A stretch of 16,407 nucleotides of DNA from Oscillospiraceae bacterium (GTDB lineage: Bacteria > Bacillota > Clostridia > Oscillospirales > Ruminococcaceae). Numbering within the stretch: the stretch's first letter is position 1; each line of letters starts with the position of its first letter. Below the pieces are notes generated by a model, which made no database searches, was not told the origin of the DNA, and saw only the letters and a program-made list of their open reading frames with translations. The stretch spans positions 1 through 16,407 of the forward strand of contig SVNB01000031.1 in assembly GCA_015067125.1 (NCBI GenBank), given 5' to 3'. Position numbers and translations under genes: made by a program. Shown piece by piece: positions 5,989 through 13,091 of this stretch.

Positions 5989-6016
5989 ATTATAACATAT
6001 TCCCCAAGTTTTTCAA
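5989..6016 (-). promoter_or_regulatory. SigA-like promoter for the 5442-5957 gene
   Basis: TTGAAA (6011-6016) and TATAAT (5989-5994) lie 16 bp apart on the minus strand, with TG one base before the -10. It sits 31 bp upstream of the TTG start at 5957, which supports the shorter start because the ATG at 6053 would be untranscribed. Confidence 0.65.
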
Positions 6017-6039
6017 TATTTTTTCGTACTTCTTTAATA

Positions 6040-6068
6040 TTGAAGGTTAACAAAATATGTGATAGAAT
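6040..6068 (+). promoter_or_regulatory. Promoter for the phosphofructokinase gene
   Basis: TTGAAG (6040-6045) and TAGAAT (6063-6068) are 17 bp apart with TGA directly before the -10. Transcription would start near 6075, giving a leader of about 85 nt before the ATG at 6162. It is divergent from the promoter at 5989-6016. Confidence 0.6.
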
Positions 6069-6088
6069 AGTTAATAATAATGTTCATC

Positions 6089-6121
6089 TTTGCCGTTTTT
6101 GCAAAACCCGCAAACGGCAAA
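6089..6121 (+). other. Stem-loop in the pfp 5' leader
   Basis: TTTGCCGTTT (6089-6098) pairs perfectly with AAACGGCAAA (6112-6121), with an inner GC/GC pair possible. On the plus strand it is followed by an A-rich run rather than T, so it is not a terminator for pfp; a T run lies on the wrong side for the minus strand too. It may protect the 5' end of the mRNA or be regulatory. Confidence 0.55.
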
Positions 6122-6161
6122 AAAACAACAAAATAAATAAAATACAGGGGGCAGAATTTTT

Positions 6162-7421
6162 ATGAGCGAACTTATCGGCGCATGTCTTATCGGCCAGTCC
6201 GGCGGCCCGACCGCTGTTATCAACTCCAGTGCATACGGCGTTATTAAAGCGGCGCTTGGCAAAAAATGCATTACAAAGGTGCTTGCCGCACAGCACGGAA
6301 TCCGCGGTGTTCTTGATGATAACATCATTGATATGGGCAAAGAAGATGCGGAAACCCTTGAACTTATGCTTACCACTCCTGCTTCCCTTATCAGAAGCTG
6401 CCGTTATAAGCTCAAAGACTTCCGCGAAGACGATACCGACTATAAGCGTATTCTCGAAATCTTCAAAAAATACAACATCCGCTATTTCTTCTATAACGGC
6501 GGTAATGACAGTATGGATACCTGCAACAAAATTTCCGAATATATGGCAACGCAGGATTATGAATGCCGTATCATCGGTGTTCCCAAAACCATAGATAACG
6601 ACCTTAACCTTACCGACCACTGCCCCGGATTCGGTTCTTCCGCAAAATACATAGCCCTTTCTGTTGCAGAAGTTATTAAAGACGTTCACGTTTATGACCG
6701 TGACGCCATTGTTGTAATCGAAGTTATGGGTCGCCACGCAGGCTGGCTTGCGGGTGCGGCGGCACTTTCCAAAATCTGCTGCGAAGGCCCCGCTTTTGTG
6801 TATCTTCCCGAAGTGGTTTTTGATATGGACCAGTTCTTCAAAGATCTTGATGAGTTCCACAAGCACCACAAACGCATAGTAATCGTATTTTCCGAAGGAA
6901 TCCGCGATAAACACGGCAAATTCATCAGCGAATACGGCATTAACGATACCAACGTAATTGACGAATTCGGCCATTCCCAGCTGGGCGGCCTTGCGGCAAC
7001 CATGTCCAATATAATCCGCGCGAAAACCGGTTCCAAAGTCCGCGGAATCGAACTTTCTCTTCTTCAGCGCTGCGCGGGTCACGCCGCTTCCAAAACCGAC
7101 CGTGACGAAGCAGCCATGGCCGGAAGCTTTGCCGTAGAAGCCGCCGTTGCCGGTGAAACCGGAAAAATGGTTGCATTCCGCCGCGATACCAAATACGGAA
7201 TTTACAAATGCACCCCTGTTCTTGTTGATCTTAAAGACGTTGCAAACGCGGAAAAATGCGTCCCGCGCGAATGGATCAACGAAGAAGGCAACAACGTTAC
7301 CGATGAATTTATCGAATACGTTGTTCCGCTTATCCAGGGCGAAATCGAAACTCCTTACGAACACGGAATGCCCAAATACGCACGCCTTAAACGTATTCCG
7401 GCAGAACCCGTCAACGAATAA
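6162..7421 (+). CDS. pfp: 6-phosphofructokinase, pyrophosphate-dependent type
   Basis: The enzyme phosphorylates fructose 6-phosphate to the 1,6-bisphosphate in glycolysis, here probably reversibly with PPi. It has 419 residues. GQSGGPTAVIN at 11-21 is the phosphate loop. GGNDSMDT at 113-120 has Asp where ATP-dependent enzymes have Gly. GVPKTIDND at 139-147 has the Lys that marks PPi use, where ATP enzymes have GIPGTIDND. MGRHAGWLAG follows at 189-198. These two residues are the classical donor discriminators, so PPi specificity is a strong inference. AGGGGG lies about 10 nt before the ATG. Codons often end in C (TTC, TAC, AAC, ATC) more than in neighbouring genes, as expected for a highly expressed gene. 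It is monocistronic between its promoter and the terminator at 7431-7467. Confidence 0.93.
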   Translation: MSELIGACLIGQSGGPTAVINSSAYGVIKAALGKKCITKVLAAQHGIRGVLDDNIIDMGKEDAETLELMLTTPASLIRSCRYKLKDFREDDTDYKRILEIFKKYNIRYFFYNGGNDSMDTCNKISEYMATQDYECRIIGVPKTIDNDLNLTDHCPGFGSSAKYIALSVAEVIKDVHVYDRDAIVVIEVMGRHAGWLAGAAALSKICCEGPAFVYLPEVVFDMDQFFKDLDEFHKHHKRIVIVFSEGIRDKHGKFISEYGINDTNVIDEFGHSQLGGLAATMSNIIRAKTGSKVRGIELSLLQRCAGHAASKTDRDEAAMAGSFAVEAAVAGETGKMVAFRRDTKYGIYKCTPVLVDLKDVANAEKCVPREWINEEGNNVTDEFIEYVVPLIQGEIETPYEHGMPKYARLKRIPAEPVNE

Positions 7422-7430
7422 TTGCTCATC

Positions 7431-7467
7431 AAAAAGCTCCCGCAGGTTTTCTGCGGGAGCTTTTTTT
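7431..7467. terminator. Strong intrinsic terminator, usable in both directions
   Basis: AAAAAGCTCCCGCAG (7431-7445) pairs with CTGCGGGAGCTTTTT (7451-7465) around a 5-nt loop, with seven T on the plus strand and five T following on the minus strand. It ends pfp and the convergent GNAT-terminated cluster, which ends at 7475. Confidence 0.93.
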
Positions 7468-7474
7468 GTTTTTA

Positions 7475-7909
7475 TCAAATTTCTTTAAAAAGCAAAACCG
7501 AATCCACTTCCGAAAAACCGTTTTTAATATAGAACTTATAAGAAGGATAGTTTTTCTGCGTTCCAAGAAGTATGGAATCGCAGCCAAGTTTTTTTGCTTC
7601 TTCTGCAACAAGCTTTATAAATTCGGTCCCCAAGCCTCTTCCCTGTTCCTCCGCAGAAATGCAGATATCCTCTATTCTTAAAAACGGAGCACTTATGCAG
7701 GGAACGACCATACAAAAAGCGATTCCGATTATTTTTTCGTTTTCTTCCGCCGCAAAACAGAATTTTGTTTTTGAACCGAGATAATCGGAAATATATTTTT
7801 CCACTTCGGATTTTTCATAAACTTCGTTCCATGGTTCTGCGCCGTATGCGGAAATATAAACTTCGGAACAGCCGGAAATATTTTCTTTTTCAGGTACAAA
7901 TAAATACAT
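7475..7909 (-). CDS. GNAT family N-acetyltransferase
   Basis: A 144-residue single GNAT domain. Motif A is seen as IEDICISAEEQGRGLGTEFI around 79-98, with QGRGLG at 89-94 binding acetyl-CoA. NYPSYKFYIKNGF at 120-132 is the typical motif B region (a Tyr near the end for catalysis). An NxxAxxFYxKxGF-like shape is usual for amino-group acetylation of small molecules or peptides; the substrate cannot be told. A longer frame to 8065 overlaps the permease gene and is not needed: the ATG at 7909 begins 5 nt after that gene's stop and gives a complete domain. No good ribosome binding site is visible, so translation probably depends on coupling to the upstream permease. Last gene of the long minus-strand cluster. 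Confidence 0.82.
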   Translation of the reverse strand: MYLFVPEKENISGCSEVYISAYGAEPWNEVYEKSEVEKYISDYLGSKTKFCFAAEENEKIIGIAFCMVVPCISAPFLRIEDICISAEEQGRGLGTEFIKLVAEEAKKLGCDSILLGTQKNYPSYKFYIKNGFSEVDSVLLFKEI

Positions 7910-7914
7910 AGTTT

Positions 7915-9045
7915 TTATACTAAAGCCTTTTTTATCTCTTCTTCGGTCTCGCCGTGAAGGTCGTTTCTCACAATGCGGTAAACAGTTGCCGCTATCGGAA
8001 CACCGATAAGCATGCCCATGATTCCCATAACGCCGCCGCCGATGGTTACTGCCGCAAGCACCCATATTGCCGGAAGCCCCATGGAAGAACCCACGACTTT
8101 CGGATAGATGATGTTTCCCTCAAGCTGCTGAAGCACCACAAGGAAAACAACGAATATAAGTGCCTGCAAAGGGTTTACCATAAGAATCATAAATGCGCCC
8201 AGGCCGCCGCCGATGAACGCGCCCGCAACGGGAATAAGCGCTGTAAACGCCACCAAAGCTCCGATCATGGTCGCATACGGAAGACCCAGAAGAGTCATGC
8301 CGATGGCGCAAAGTCCGCCAAGAATAACCGCTTCCGTACACTGGCCCACAATATATTTATGAAAACTGTCATCAAAAGTAACGGTAAAATAGCGCAGTTT
8401 TTCATAAACGCCCTGTTTAAAATATTTTTTTGCGATTCTGTCCGCCTGGCTTCCAAGCTTTTCTTTATCCAAAAGAATATAAATCGCAAAGATAAGGCTT
8501 AAAAACGCTGTTACAATGCCGCCCACAACAGAAGAAACTGTGGAAATAACAACGCCCATAACGTCGCCTATACCGGAAGTTACCGCTTTTACTATTTTTT
8601 CTATCTGGGAATTCCAATCGATGGAAACAAGCATATCAATAATATCCTGCGGAACGTATTCCAGTTTTTTAAGCTGATCCACAATCCAGTCAACCGCATC
8701 GGGAATATAATCAATAACTATCATTATGCAGGAAACAAACTGCGGAAGAACAAGCCATACCACAAGCGCAATAACCGCAACAAGGGTTATAAACGCAATT
8801 ACCATGCAAAGGGGTCTTTTTATTTTTAAAAGATTTGCATTTTTTGCTTTTTCAAAAAATCTGCGCTCATAAAAACTCATAAGCAGGTTTACCACATAGG
8901 CAATTCCCGCTCCGATAAAAAGCGGCGACGCCGCACCAAGCACAAGGCCGATAAAGCCCGCAATGCTGCCCCAATATGTTATTGCAAGATAAAGCCCGAA
9001 AAGGCATACCGCAATTTTAATACAGGTTTTCCATTCAATTTTCAT
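7915..9045 (-). CDS. AI-2E family (YdbI/PerM-like) membrane permease
   Basis: A 376-residue polytopic membrane protein of the AI-2E exporter family (formerly UPF0118). Hydrophobic segments lie in the family layout: about 9-60 (two or three), 75-105, and 160-195. The long hydrophilic stretch with DYIPDAVDWIVDQLKKLEY follows the third. C-terminal signatures are FHKYIVGQC, a GLPYATMIGALVAFTALIPV region with AGAFIGGGLG, QQLEGNIIYPKVVGSSMGLP and GGGVMGIMGMLIGVPIAA. Members export autoinducer-2 in E. coli, or act as Na+(Li+)/H+ antiporters in other bacteria, so the substrate is open. The ATG at 9045 shares one base with the TAA of the upstream methyltransferase (TAATG). A GGAG lies 14 nt upstream, inside that gene, which points to termination-reinitiation. 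Confidence 0.9.
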   Translation of the reverse strand: MKIEWKTCIKIAVCLFGLYLAITYWGSIAGFIGLVLGAASPLFIGAGIAYVVNLLMSFYERRFFEKAKNANLLKIKRPLCMVIAFITLVAVIALVVWLVLPQFVSCIMIVIDYIPDAVDWIVDQLKKLEYVPQDIIDMLVSIDWNSQIEKIVKAVTSGIGDVMGVVISTVSSVVGGIVTAFLSLIFAIYILLDKEKLGSQADRIAKKYFKQGVYEKLRYFTVTFDDSFHKYIVGQCTEAVILGGLCAIGMTLLGLPYATMIGALVAFTALIPVAGAFIGGGLGAFMILMVNPLQALIFVVFLVVLQQLEGNIIYPKVVGSSMGLPAIWVLAAVTIGGGVMGIMGMLIGVPIAATVYRIVRNDLHGETEEEIKKALV

Positions 9046-9518
9046 TATGTTTTATGTTCTCCTTTCAATCCGGCTTCGTGACCAAGGAGCCATTCTTTTA
9101 TATCTGTTCCGCAGGCAAAACCGATAACTCTTCCGCCCGCACCCAAAACCCTGTGGCACGGAACGATTATTGCCAGCGGATTTTTATTGCAGGCCATGCC
9201 CACTGCCCTTGCGGCCTTTGGTTTTTCTATGGCAGCCGCAACTTCGCCATAGGTTTTTGTTTTGCCAAAGGGTATTTTTTCCAGTTCGCGCCACACGGAT
9301 TTCTGAAAATCCGTTCCGCAAAAGCAATATTCCAGTTCAAAACGGGTTCTTTTTCCCGCAAAATATTCCCCGAACTGTTCTTTTGCTTTAAAAAGTACTT
9401 TTTCCGTAATTACAGAATCGGATTTTTCTTTTGTTTTAAGTTCCGTGCGGACTATTTTTTCTTTTTCTGCAAAAACGGCAATTTTGCCTATGGGTGAATC
9501 AAAAACAATTTTGTTCAT
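9045..9518 (-). CDS. ogt: Methylated-DNA--[protein]-cysteine S-methyltransferase
   Basis: The protein repairs O6-alkylguanine by moving the alkyl group to its own cysteine. It has 157 residues. The N-terminal domain (about 1-65) is followed by the DNA-binding helix region FQKSVWRELEKIPFGKTKTY at 71-90, GEVAAAIEKPKAARAVGMAC with the Arg finger, and the active-site IVPCHRVLGAGG with acceptor Cys121. After this the usual GYAGGLxxKxWLLxHE appears as GFACGTDIKEWLLGHE, with a cysteine in place of glycine. The ATG overlaps the mutS2 stop as ATGA, so it is coupled to MutS2 and makes a repair block. Ogt-type (single-domain) rather than Ada. Confidence 0.93.
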   Translation of the reverse strand: MNKIVFDSPIGKIAVFAEKEKIVRTELKTKEKSDSVITEKVLFKAKEQFGEYFAGKRTRFELEYCFCGTDFQKSVWRELEKIPFGKTKTYGEVAAAIEKPKAARAVGMACNKNPLAIIVPCHRVLGAGGRVIGFACGTDIKEWLLGHEAGLKGEHKT

Positions 9519-11902
9519 TTAAGTTCCACTATTGTAACGCCGGTTTCGCCTTCGCCGTAAACGCCAAGACGAAAACTTTTTACCGCTTTGTTGCGTTTAA
9601 GGGCCTGGTGCACCGCCGCGCGCAAAGCTCCGGTGCCTTTTCCGTGGATAACGGAAACCGTATTAAGATTGAGAAGAACGCATTCGTCAAGAAATCTGTC
9701 CATTTCCAAAAGGCCCTGTTCAACGTCCATTCCCCGAAGGTCAACTTCCGAAGCGGCCTTTCTTCTGGAAGCGCTTTCAATGCTCTTGGTAACGGAACCG
9801 CCGCCAAGGGTGTTCTTTTTCGACTTGTTGTTTTCAATAAGGCGAAGTTCCGAAATATGAACTTTGGATTTAACAATACCCGTCTGAACAAGGCAATAGC
9901 CCGCTCCGTCCGGAAGACCCACAAGAGTTCCGTCCTTGCTCATTCCGTTTATGCGAACGGTATCTCCGCGCACAAGGCTTCTTGGCAGGCGGTATCCGCT
10001 GTCTTTTGCGGAAATGGGATCCGCCATATCCTGAATACGGGCAATGCCGGTTTTCATCTGTGCCCTTGCCCTTGCGGCCATATCCGCGGAAGCTTCCGCT
10101 TCGGCGGCTTTTTTGGTTTCTATGATTTCGTCAATAAGCTTTTGGGATTCCGCGCGTACCTGTTCCACAAGGCGTTTGGCAGAAAGTCTTGCGGCTTCAA
10201 GCTCTTTTTCCTTGCTGCGTTCCATTTCCTCTTTTTCTTTTGCGATTTCGAGGCGGATTCGTTCGGTCTCTTTGCGGTAATTTTCTGCTTTTTCGTGTTC
10301 TTTTTCCAGTTCCTGGCGGCTTTTTTCCAGTTTTTCCACAACGTCTTCAAAGTTTGCGTTTTCCGCAGAAACAAGCTCCCTTGCTCTGTCCACAACGCTG
10401 ATATCCATTCCAAGGCGTTCTGTTATGGCAAAAGCGTTGGATTTTCCCGGAACGCCCACAAGCAGACGATAGGTCGGAGAAAGAGTTTCCACATTGAATT
10501 CGCAGCAGGCGTTTTCCACCCTTGGTGTCTGCAAAGCGTACATCTTGATTTCCGCATAGTGGGTGGTGGCCGCAACCTTCGCGCCGTAAAGTTTAAGGCG
10601 CTCGATTATGGCAACAGCCAGCGCCGCGCCCTCGATAGGGTCGGTACCTGCTCCCAATTCGTCAAGAAGCACAAGGCTTCTGTCATCTGTTTTTTCAAGA
10701 ATTTTAATGGTGTTGTTGATATGGGAAGAGAAAGTCGAAAGGCTCTGTTCAATGCTCTGTTCATCGCCGATATCCGCAAATACGTTTTCAAAAACAGAAA
10801 CGCTGCTGCTTTCCCCTGCCGGAATCATAAGTCCGCACATTGCCATAAGGGTAAGAAGACCGATGGTTTTAAGCGCAACGGTTTTACCGCCGGTGTTGGG
10901 ACCGGTGATAACAAGAACGTCATAATCGTAACCAAGAGCTATATCTATCGGTACGATTTTGTTTTTATCAATAAGCGGGTGACGCGCTTTGGAAAGGCGG
11001 ACTTTTCCGTCATCGGAAAGATGCGGAACAGAAGCGTTCATTTTTGAAGCAAGCCTTGCCTTTGCAAAATAAAGGTCCAGTTCCACAATGGCGGAATAGT
11101 CCTCGATAAAGGAATCCGCGTGGTTTCCGATATCGCAGGAAAGTTCATAAAGAATACGCTGGATTTCCTGCTGTTCCTTTGCTTTTAAAACACGGGTTTC
11201 GTTATTTTCGTCCACAACGCCGGCAGGTTCGATAAAAATGGTTGCGCCGGTGCCGGAAGTATCGTGCACCATACCTTTTATCTCGTTGCGGTATTCCGCT
11301 TTTACCGGAACGCAGTATCTTCCGTCGCGCATGGTAACTATTGGTTCCTGAAGATATTTTGCATAGGTGTTGGAATGGATAAGTTTATCCAGCTGTTCTT
11401 TTACCTTTGCCTGGGAATTGCGTATTTTTCTGCGTATATCCGCAAGGGTTGGGCTTGCGGTATCGCTTACTTCGTCTTCGGAAACAACGGTGAATCCGAT
11501 TTTTTCTTCCAGCCGCTGGTTCGGCATAAGGCTTGCAAAAAATTCATCAAGAGAGGTTTCTTTTTCTCCCTCGTAATTATTGCGAAAATCCTTCATTTCC
11601 CGCAAAGCTTTTAAAAATCTTTCAATATCTATAAATTCCGGCAAAGAAAGGGTTGCGCCCATTTTTGCTCTTCTTAAAGAACCGGTTACGTTTTTTACCC
11701 CATGAAGAGAAGGCGCGCCGAACCTTGCGGAAAGCATAAAAGCATCCGCTGTGCGGTCCATAAGGCGCTGTGCTTCGCGCAGGGTGGTTTTGGGTTCTGT
11801 TTCAAGCGCAAGGCGGCGGCTGTCTTCGCAGCCGGTGCATTCGCTTAACATAGCAAGGATTTTATCAAGTTCCAGTGCTCTGTAATGTCTGTTTTCGGTC
11901 AT
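9515..11902 (-). CDS. mutS2: Endonuclease MutS2 (Smr domain, ATPase)
   Basis: A 795-residue MutS2. It lacks the mismatch-recognition domain of MutS and starts directly in the lever/core region. The ABC ATPase has Walker A GPNTGGKT at 334-341, a STFSSHINNTI signature region near 389-399 and Walker B LVLLDELGAGTDP at 410-422. A charged coiled coil spans about 520-640 (KLEKSRQELEKEHEKAENYR and after). The Smr nuclease domain covers 720-795 with VDLRGMD and HGKGTGALR at 753-761. Known roles are suppression of recombination (Helicobacter, Thermus) and rescue of collided ribosomes (Bacillus). The second fits the phoH-ybeY-era neighbourhood. AGAGG lies before the ATG. It begins 36 bp after recO and overlaps the methyltransferase by 4 nt. 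Confidence 0.95.
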   Translation of the reverse strand: MTENRHYRALELDKILAMLSECTGCEDSRRLALETEPKTTLREAQRLMDRTADAFMLSARFGAPSLHGVKNVTGSLRRAKMGATLSLPEFIDIERFLKALREMKDFRNNYEGEKETSLDEFFASLMPNQRLEEKIGFTVVSEDEVSDTASPTLADIRRKIRNSQAKVKEQLDKLIHSNTYAKYLQEPIVTMRDGRYCVPVKAEYRNEIKGMVHDTSGTGATIFIEPAGVVDENNETRVLKAKEQQEIQRILYELSCDIGNHADSFIEDYSAIVELDLYFAKARLASKMNASVPHLSDDGKVRLSKARHPLIDKNKIVPIDIALGYDYDVLVITGPNTGGKTVALKTIGLLTLMAMCGLMIPAGESSSVSVFENVFADIGDEQSIEQSLSTFSSHINNTIKILEKTDDRSLVLLDELGAGTDPIEGAALAVAIIERLKLYGAKVAATTHYAEIKMYALQTPRVENACCEFNVETLSPTYRLLVGVPGKSNAFAITERLGMDISVVDRARELVSAENANFEDVVEKLEKSRQELEKEHEKAENYRKETERIRLEIAKEKEEMERSKEKELEAARLSAKRLVEQVRAESQKLIDEIIETKKAAEAEASADMAARARAQMKTGIARIQDMADPISAKDSGYRLPRSLVRGDTVRINGMSKDGTLVGLPDGAGYCLVQTGIVKSKVHISELRLIENNKSKKNTLGGGSVTKSIESASRRKAASEVDLRGMDVEQGLLEMDRFLDECVLLNLNTVSVIHGKGTGALRAAVHQALKRNKAVKSFRLGVYGEGETGVTIVELK

Positions 11903-11938
11903 ATTTTTACCTCTGAAATATATTTCAAAACTATAAAA

Positions 11939-12688
11939 TCAGAACGTCCGAATAGAATTTAAAAATTCCTGTGTCGGAAAAACTTTGTCCATCTGTGTTA
12001 TCGCGTATTTTTCCGCGGCAACAGAAAGTTCTATAAGAGAATTTTCTCCTATTCTGAAAGAAAAAAGCTGTTCCATGGGCGCATATACAATATGGCGCGC
12101 GCCCAAAAACGCCGCTTTGGAAAGCAGCACCTCGTCGTTTGCTCCGTTCGGCCGGCAATCCGTACAAACCGCGCTGCCGCTTTTAACGTCGAACCAATAA
12201 GCCGCCTTTTCGTATTCTCCGCATTCCGAACAGGCAATAAGATCCGGCGCATATCCGATGATGCTCATAAGCCGAATTTCAAAAATAGCTTTGAGCATCG
12301 AAGGATTTATCTTTTTGTTTTCAAGCATATGTAAGGTATTGAGGAGAAGCCGAAGAATATCTTTGGAATCCTCCTCCGGGTTTGCGGCAGAAAGGCAAAG
12401 TTCGCAAAAATAGCTTGCGTATGCAAGGCTTTCCAGATCTTTTCTTATTCCGAAAAAAAGCCTTTCGCTTTCGGCGGAATCCACTGTATATTTATCGCGG
12501 TTTTTAAAAAATACAAATTCGCCGTAGCAAAGCTGCGAAGAAACGGTGGCAAGGGCGCTTTTCATTCTTCTTGCGCCGGAAGCGTATGCGTAGATAACGC
12601 CCCTTTCTTCCGTAAGGACAGAAAGAAGCTTATCGTTTTCGTTATAATCCTGTACTTTAAGTACGATGCCTTTCGTCTTGATTTGCAT
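11939..12688 (-). CDS. recO: DNA repair protein RecO
   Basis: The protein loads RecA together with RecR during gap repair and recombination. It has 249 residues, the normal size. The N-terminal OB fold begins MQIKTKGIVLKVQDYNENDK, with LTEERGVIYAYASGARR typical of the family. The helical part follows. A zinc site is formed by Cys153/Cys156 (CSEC) and Cys175/Cys178 (CTDC); this four-cysteine site is found in Firmicutes RecO. The start at 12688 lies 32 nt inside the end of the upstream yqzL-like frame, with only a weak GGCGG nearby, so translation is probably coupled. The gene order yqzL-recO next to era matches Bacillus and Clostridia. Confidence 0.94.
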   Translation of the reverse strand: MQIKTKGIVLKVQDYNENDKLLSVLTEERGVIYAYASGARRMKSALATVSSQLCYGEFVFFKNRDKYTVDSAESERLFFGIRKDLESLAYASYFCELCLSAANPEEDSKDILRLLLNTLHMLENKKINPSMLKAIFEIRLMSIIGYAPDLIACSECGEYEKAAYWFDVKSGSAVCTDCRPNGANDEVLLSKAAFLGARHIVYAPMEQLFSFRIGENSLIELSVAAEKYAITQMDKVFPTQEFLNSIRTF

Positions 12689-12890
12689 AGCCGATACCGC
12701 CGTTCACGGAAAAATGAAGCTTTTTAAAATCGGTACTTTCCTCCGGTTTTCCCACGTCTTTTGGAAGAGCGGGTTTTATTTCTCCTGCGTTTATTTTTTC
12801 GTTAATAACGCTGTTATTGGAAAGTTTATAGTTTAAATAATCGCTTATTTTTCCTGTTTTTTCAAAATCGTTCCAACTTTTTTCATTCAT
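12657..12890 (-). CDS. YqzL-like small protein
   Basis: This is a 77-residue hydrophilic protein. The N-terminus MNEKSWNDFEKTGKISDYLNY has the W..F..TG.I..YL.Y pattern of YqzL, a small protein encoded just before recO in Bacillus and relatives. The remainder (to ANQDERHRT) is lysine- and proline-containing and longer than the about 47 residues of Bacillus YqzL. The function of YqzL is unknown. The gene's last 32 nt overlap recO. A GGGG sequence 8-9 nt before the ATG is the only ribosome binding site, and it lies in one arm of the inverted repeat at 12895-12959. I infer yqzL identity mainly from this pattern and from position. Confidence 0.7.
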   Translation of the reverse strand: MNEKSWNDFEKTGKISDYLNYKLSNNSVINEKINAGEIKPALPKDVGKPEESTDFKKLHFSVNGGIGYANQDERHRT

Positions 12891-12894
12891 GGCA

Positions 12895-12959
12895 TTTACC
12901 CCGCATAAAGTTTTTTCAATATCATTTTATGATGATAAGCAAACGATATGCGAGGTAAA
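12895..12959. repeat. 65-bp inverted repeat with nested hairpin before the yqzL-like gene
   Basis: TTTACCCCGCATA (12895-12907) faces TATGCGAGGTAAA (12947-12959): 13 pairs with one mismatch in DNA that becomes a G-U pair in minus-strand RNA. Inside, TATCAT (12920-12925) pairs with ATGATA (12932-12937). In the minus-strand transcript the 3' arm contains the GGGG ribosome binding site of the yqzL-like gene. It is either an mRNA structure or the remnant of a small palindromic element. Confidence 0.6.
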
Positions 12960-12973
12960 ATTTGTTTTTAAAA

Positions 12974-13091
12974 AATCCCTTCACCGCGCCTGCGGCAACG
13001 ATTGAGTATGGATAATCCATCCGAAAGCTGACAGGGTTGCAATCCCTCAGTCACCTTCGGTGACAGCTCCCTTTACACAAGGGAGCCTTTT
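12974..13091. repeat. Clostridial-type intergenic hairpin repeat between era and the yqzL-like gene
   Basis: The core at 13040-13091 has two adjacent hairpins. GTCACC/GGTGAC (13050-13064) has a TTC loop; AGCTCCCTT/AAGGGAGC (13066-13087) has a TACAC loop. AATCCCT precedes them, and a related AATCCCTTCACCGC sequence at 12974-12987 may be the degenerate far end. I recall this TCACC..GGTGACAGCTCCCTT pattern as a widespread non-coding repeat of Oscillospirales and related Clostridia. Its edge coincides with the era stop codon, so insertion at or near the gene's end is likely. A weak hairpin near 12986-12997 followed, after a gap, by six T on the minus strand is not convincing as a terminator. Confidence 0.7.

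Noticed and set aside
6084..7478. 464-codon minus-strand frame lying across the whole pfp gene
   Set aside because: It mirrors pfp's codon bias; the product has no recognisable domain, is rich in Phe, Asn and Cys, lacks a ribosome binding site, and crosses the terminator at 7431-7467 and the pfp leader.
7910..8065. N-terminal extension of the GNAT gene into the permease gene
   Set aside because: The extra Arg/His/Cys-rich residues are permease sequence in another frame; the domain is complete from 7909.
9494..11047. 517-codon plus-strand frame antisense to mutS2
   Set aside because: Shadow of a well-supported MutS2 reading frame; low-complexity Phe/Lys-rich product, no promoter or ribosome binding site.
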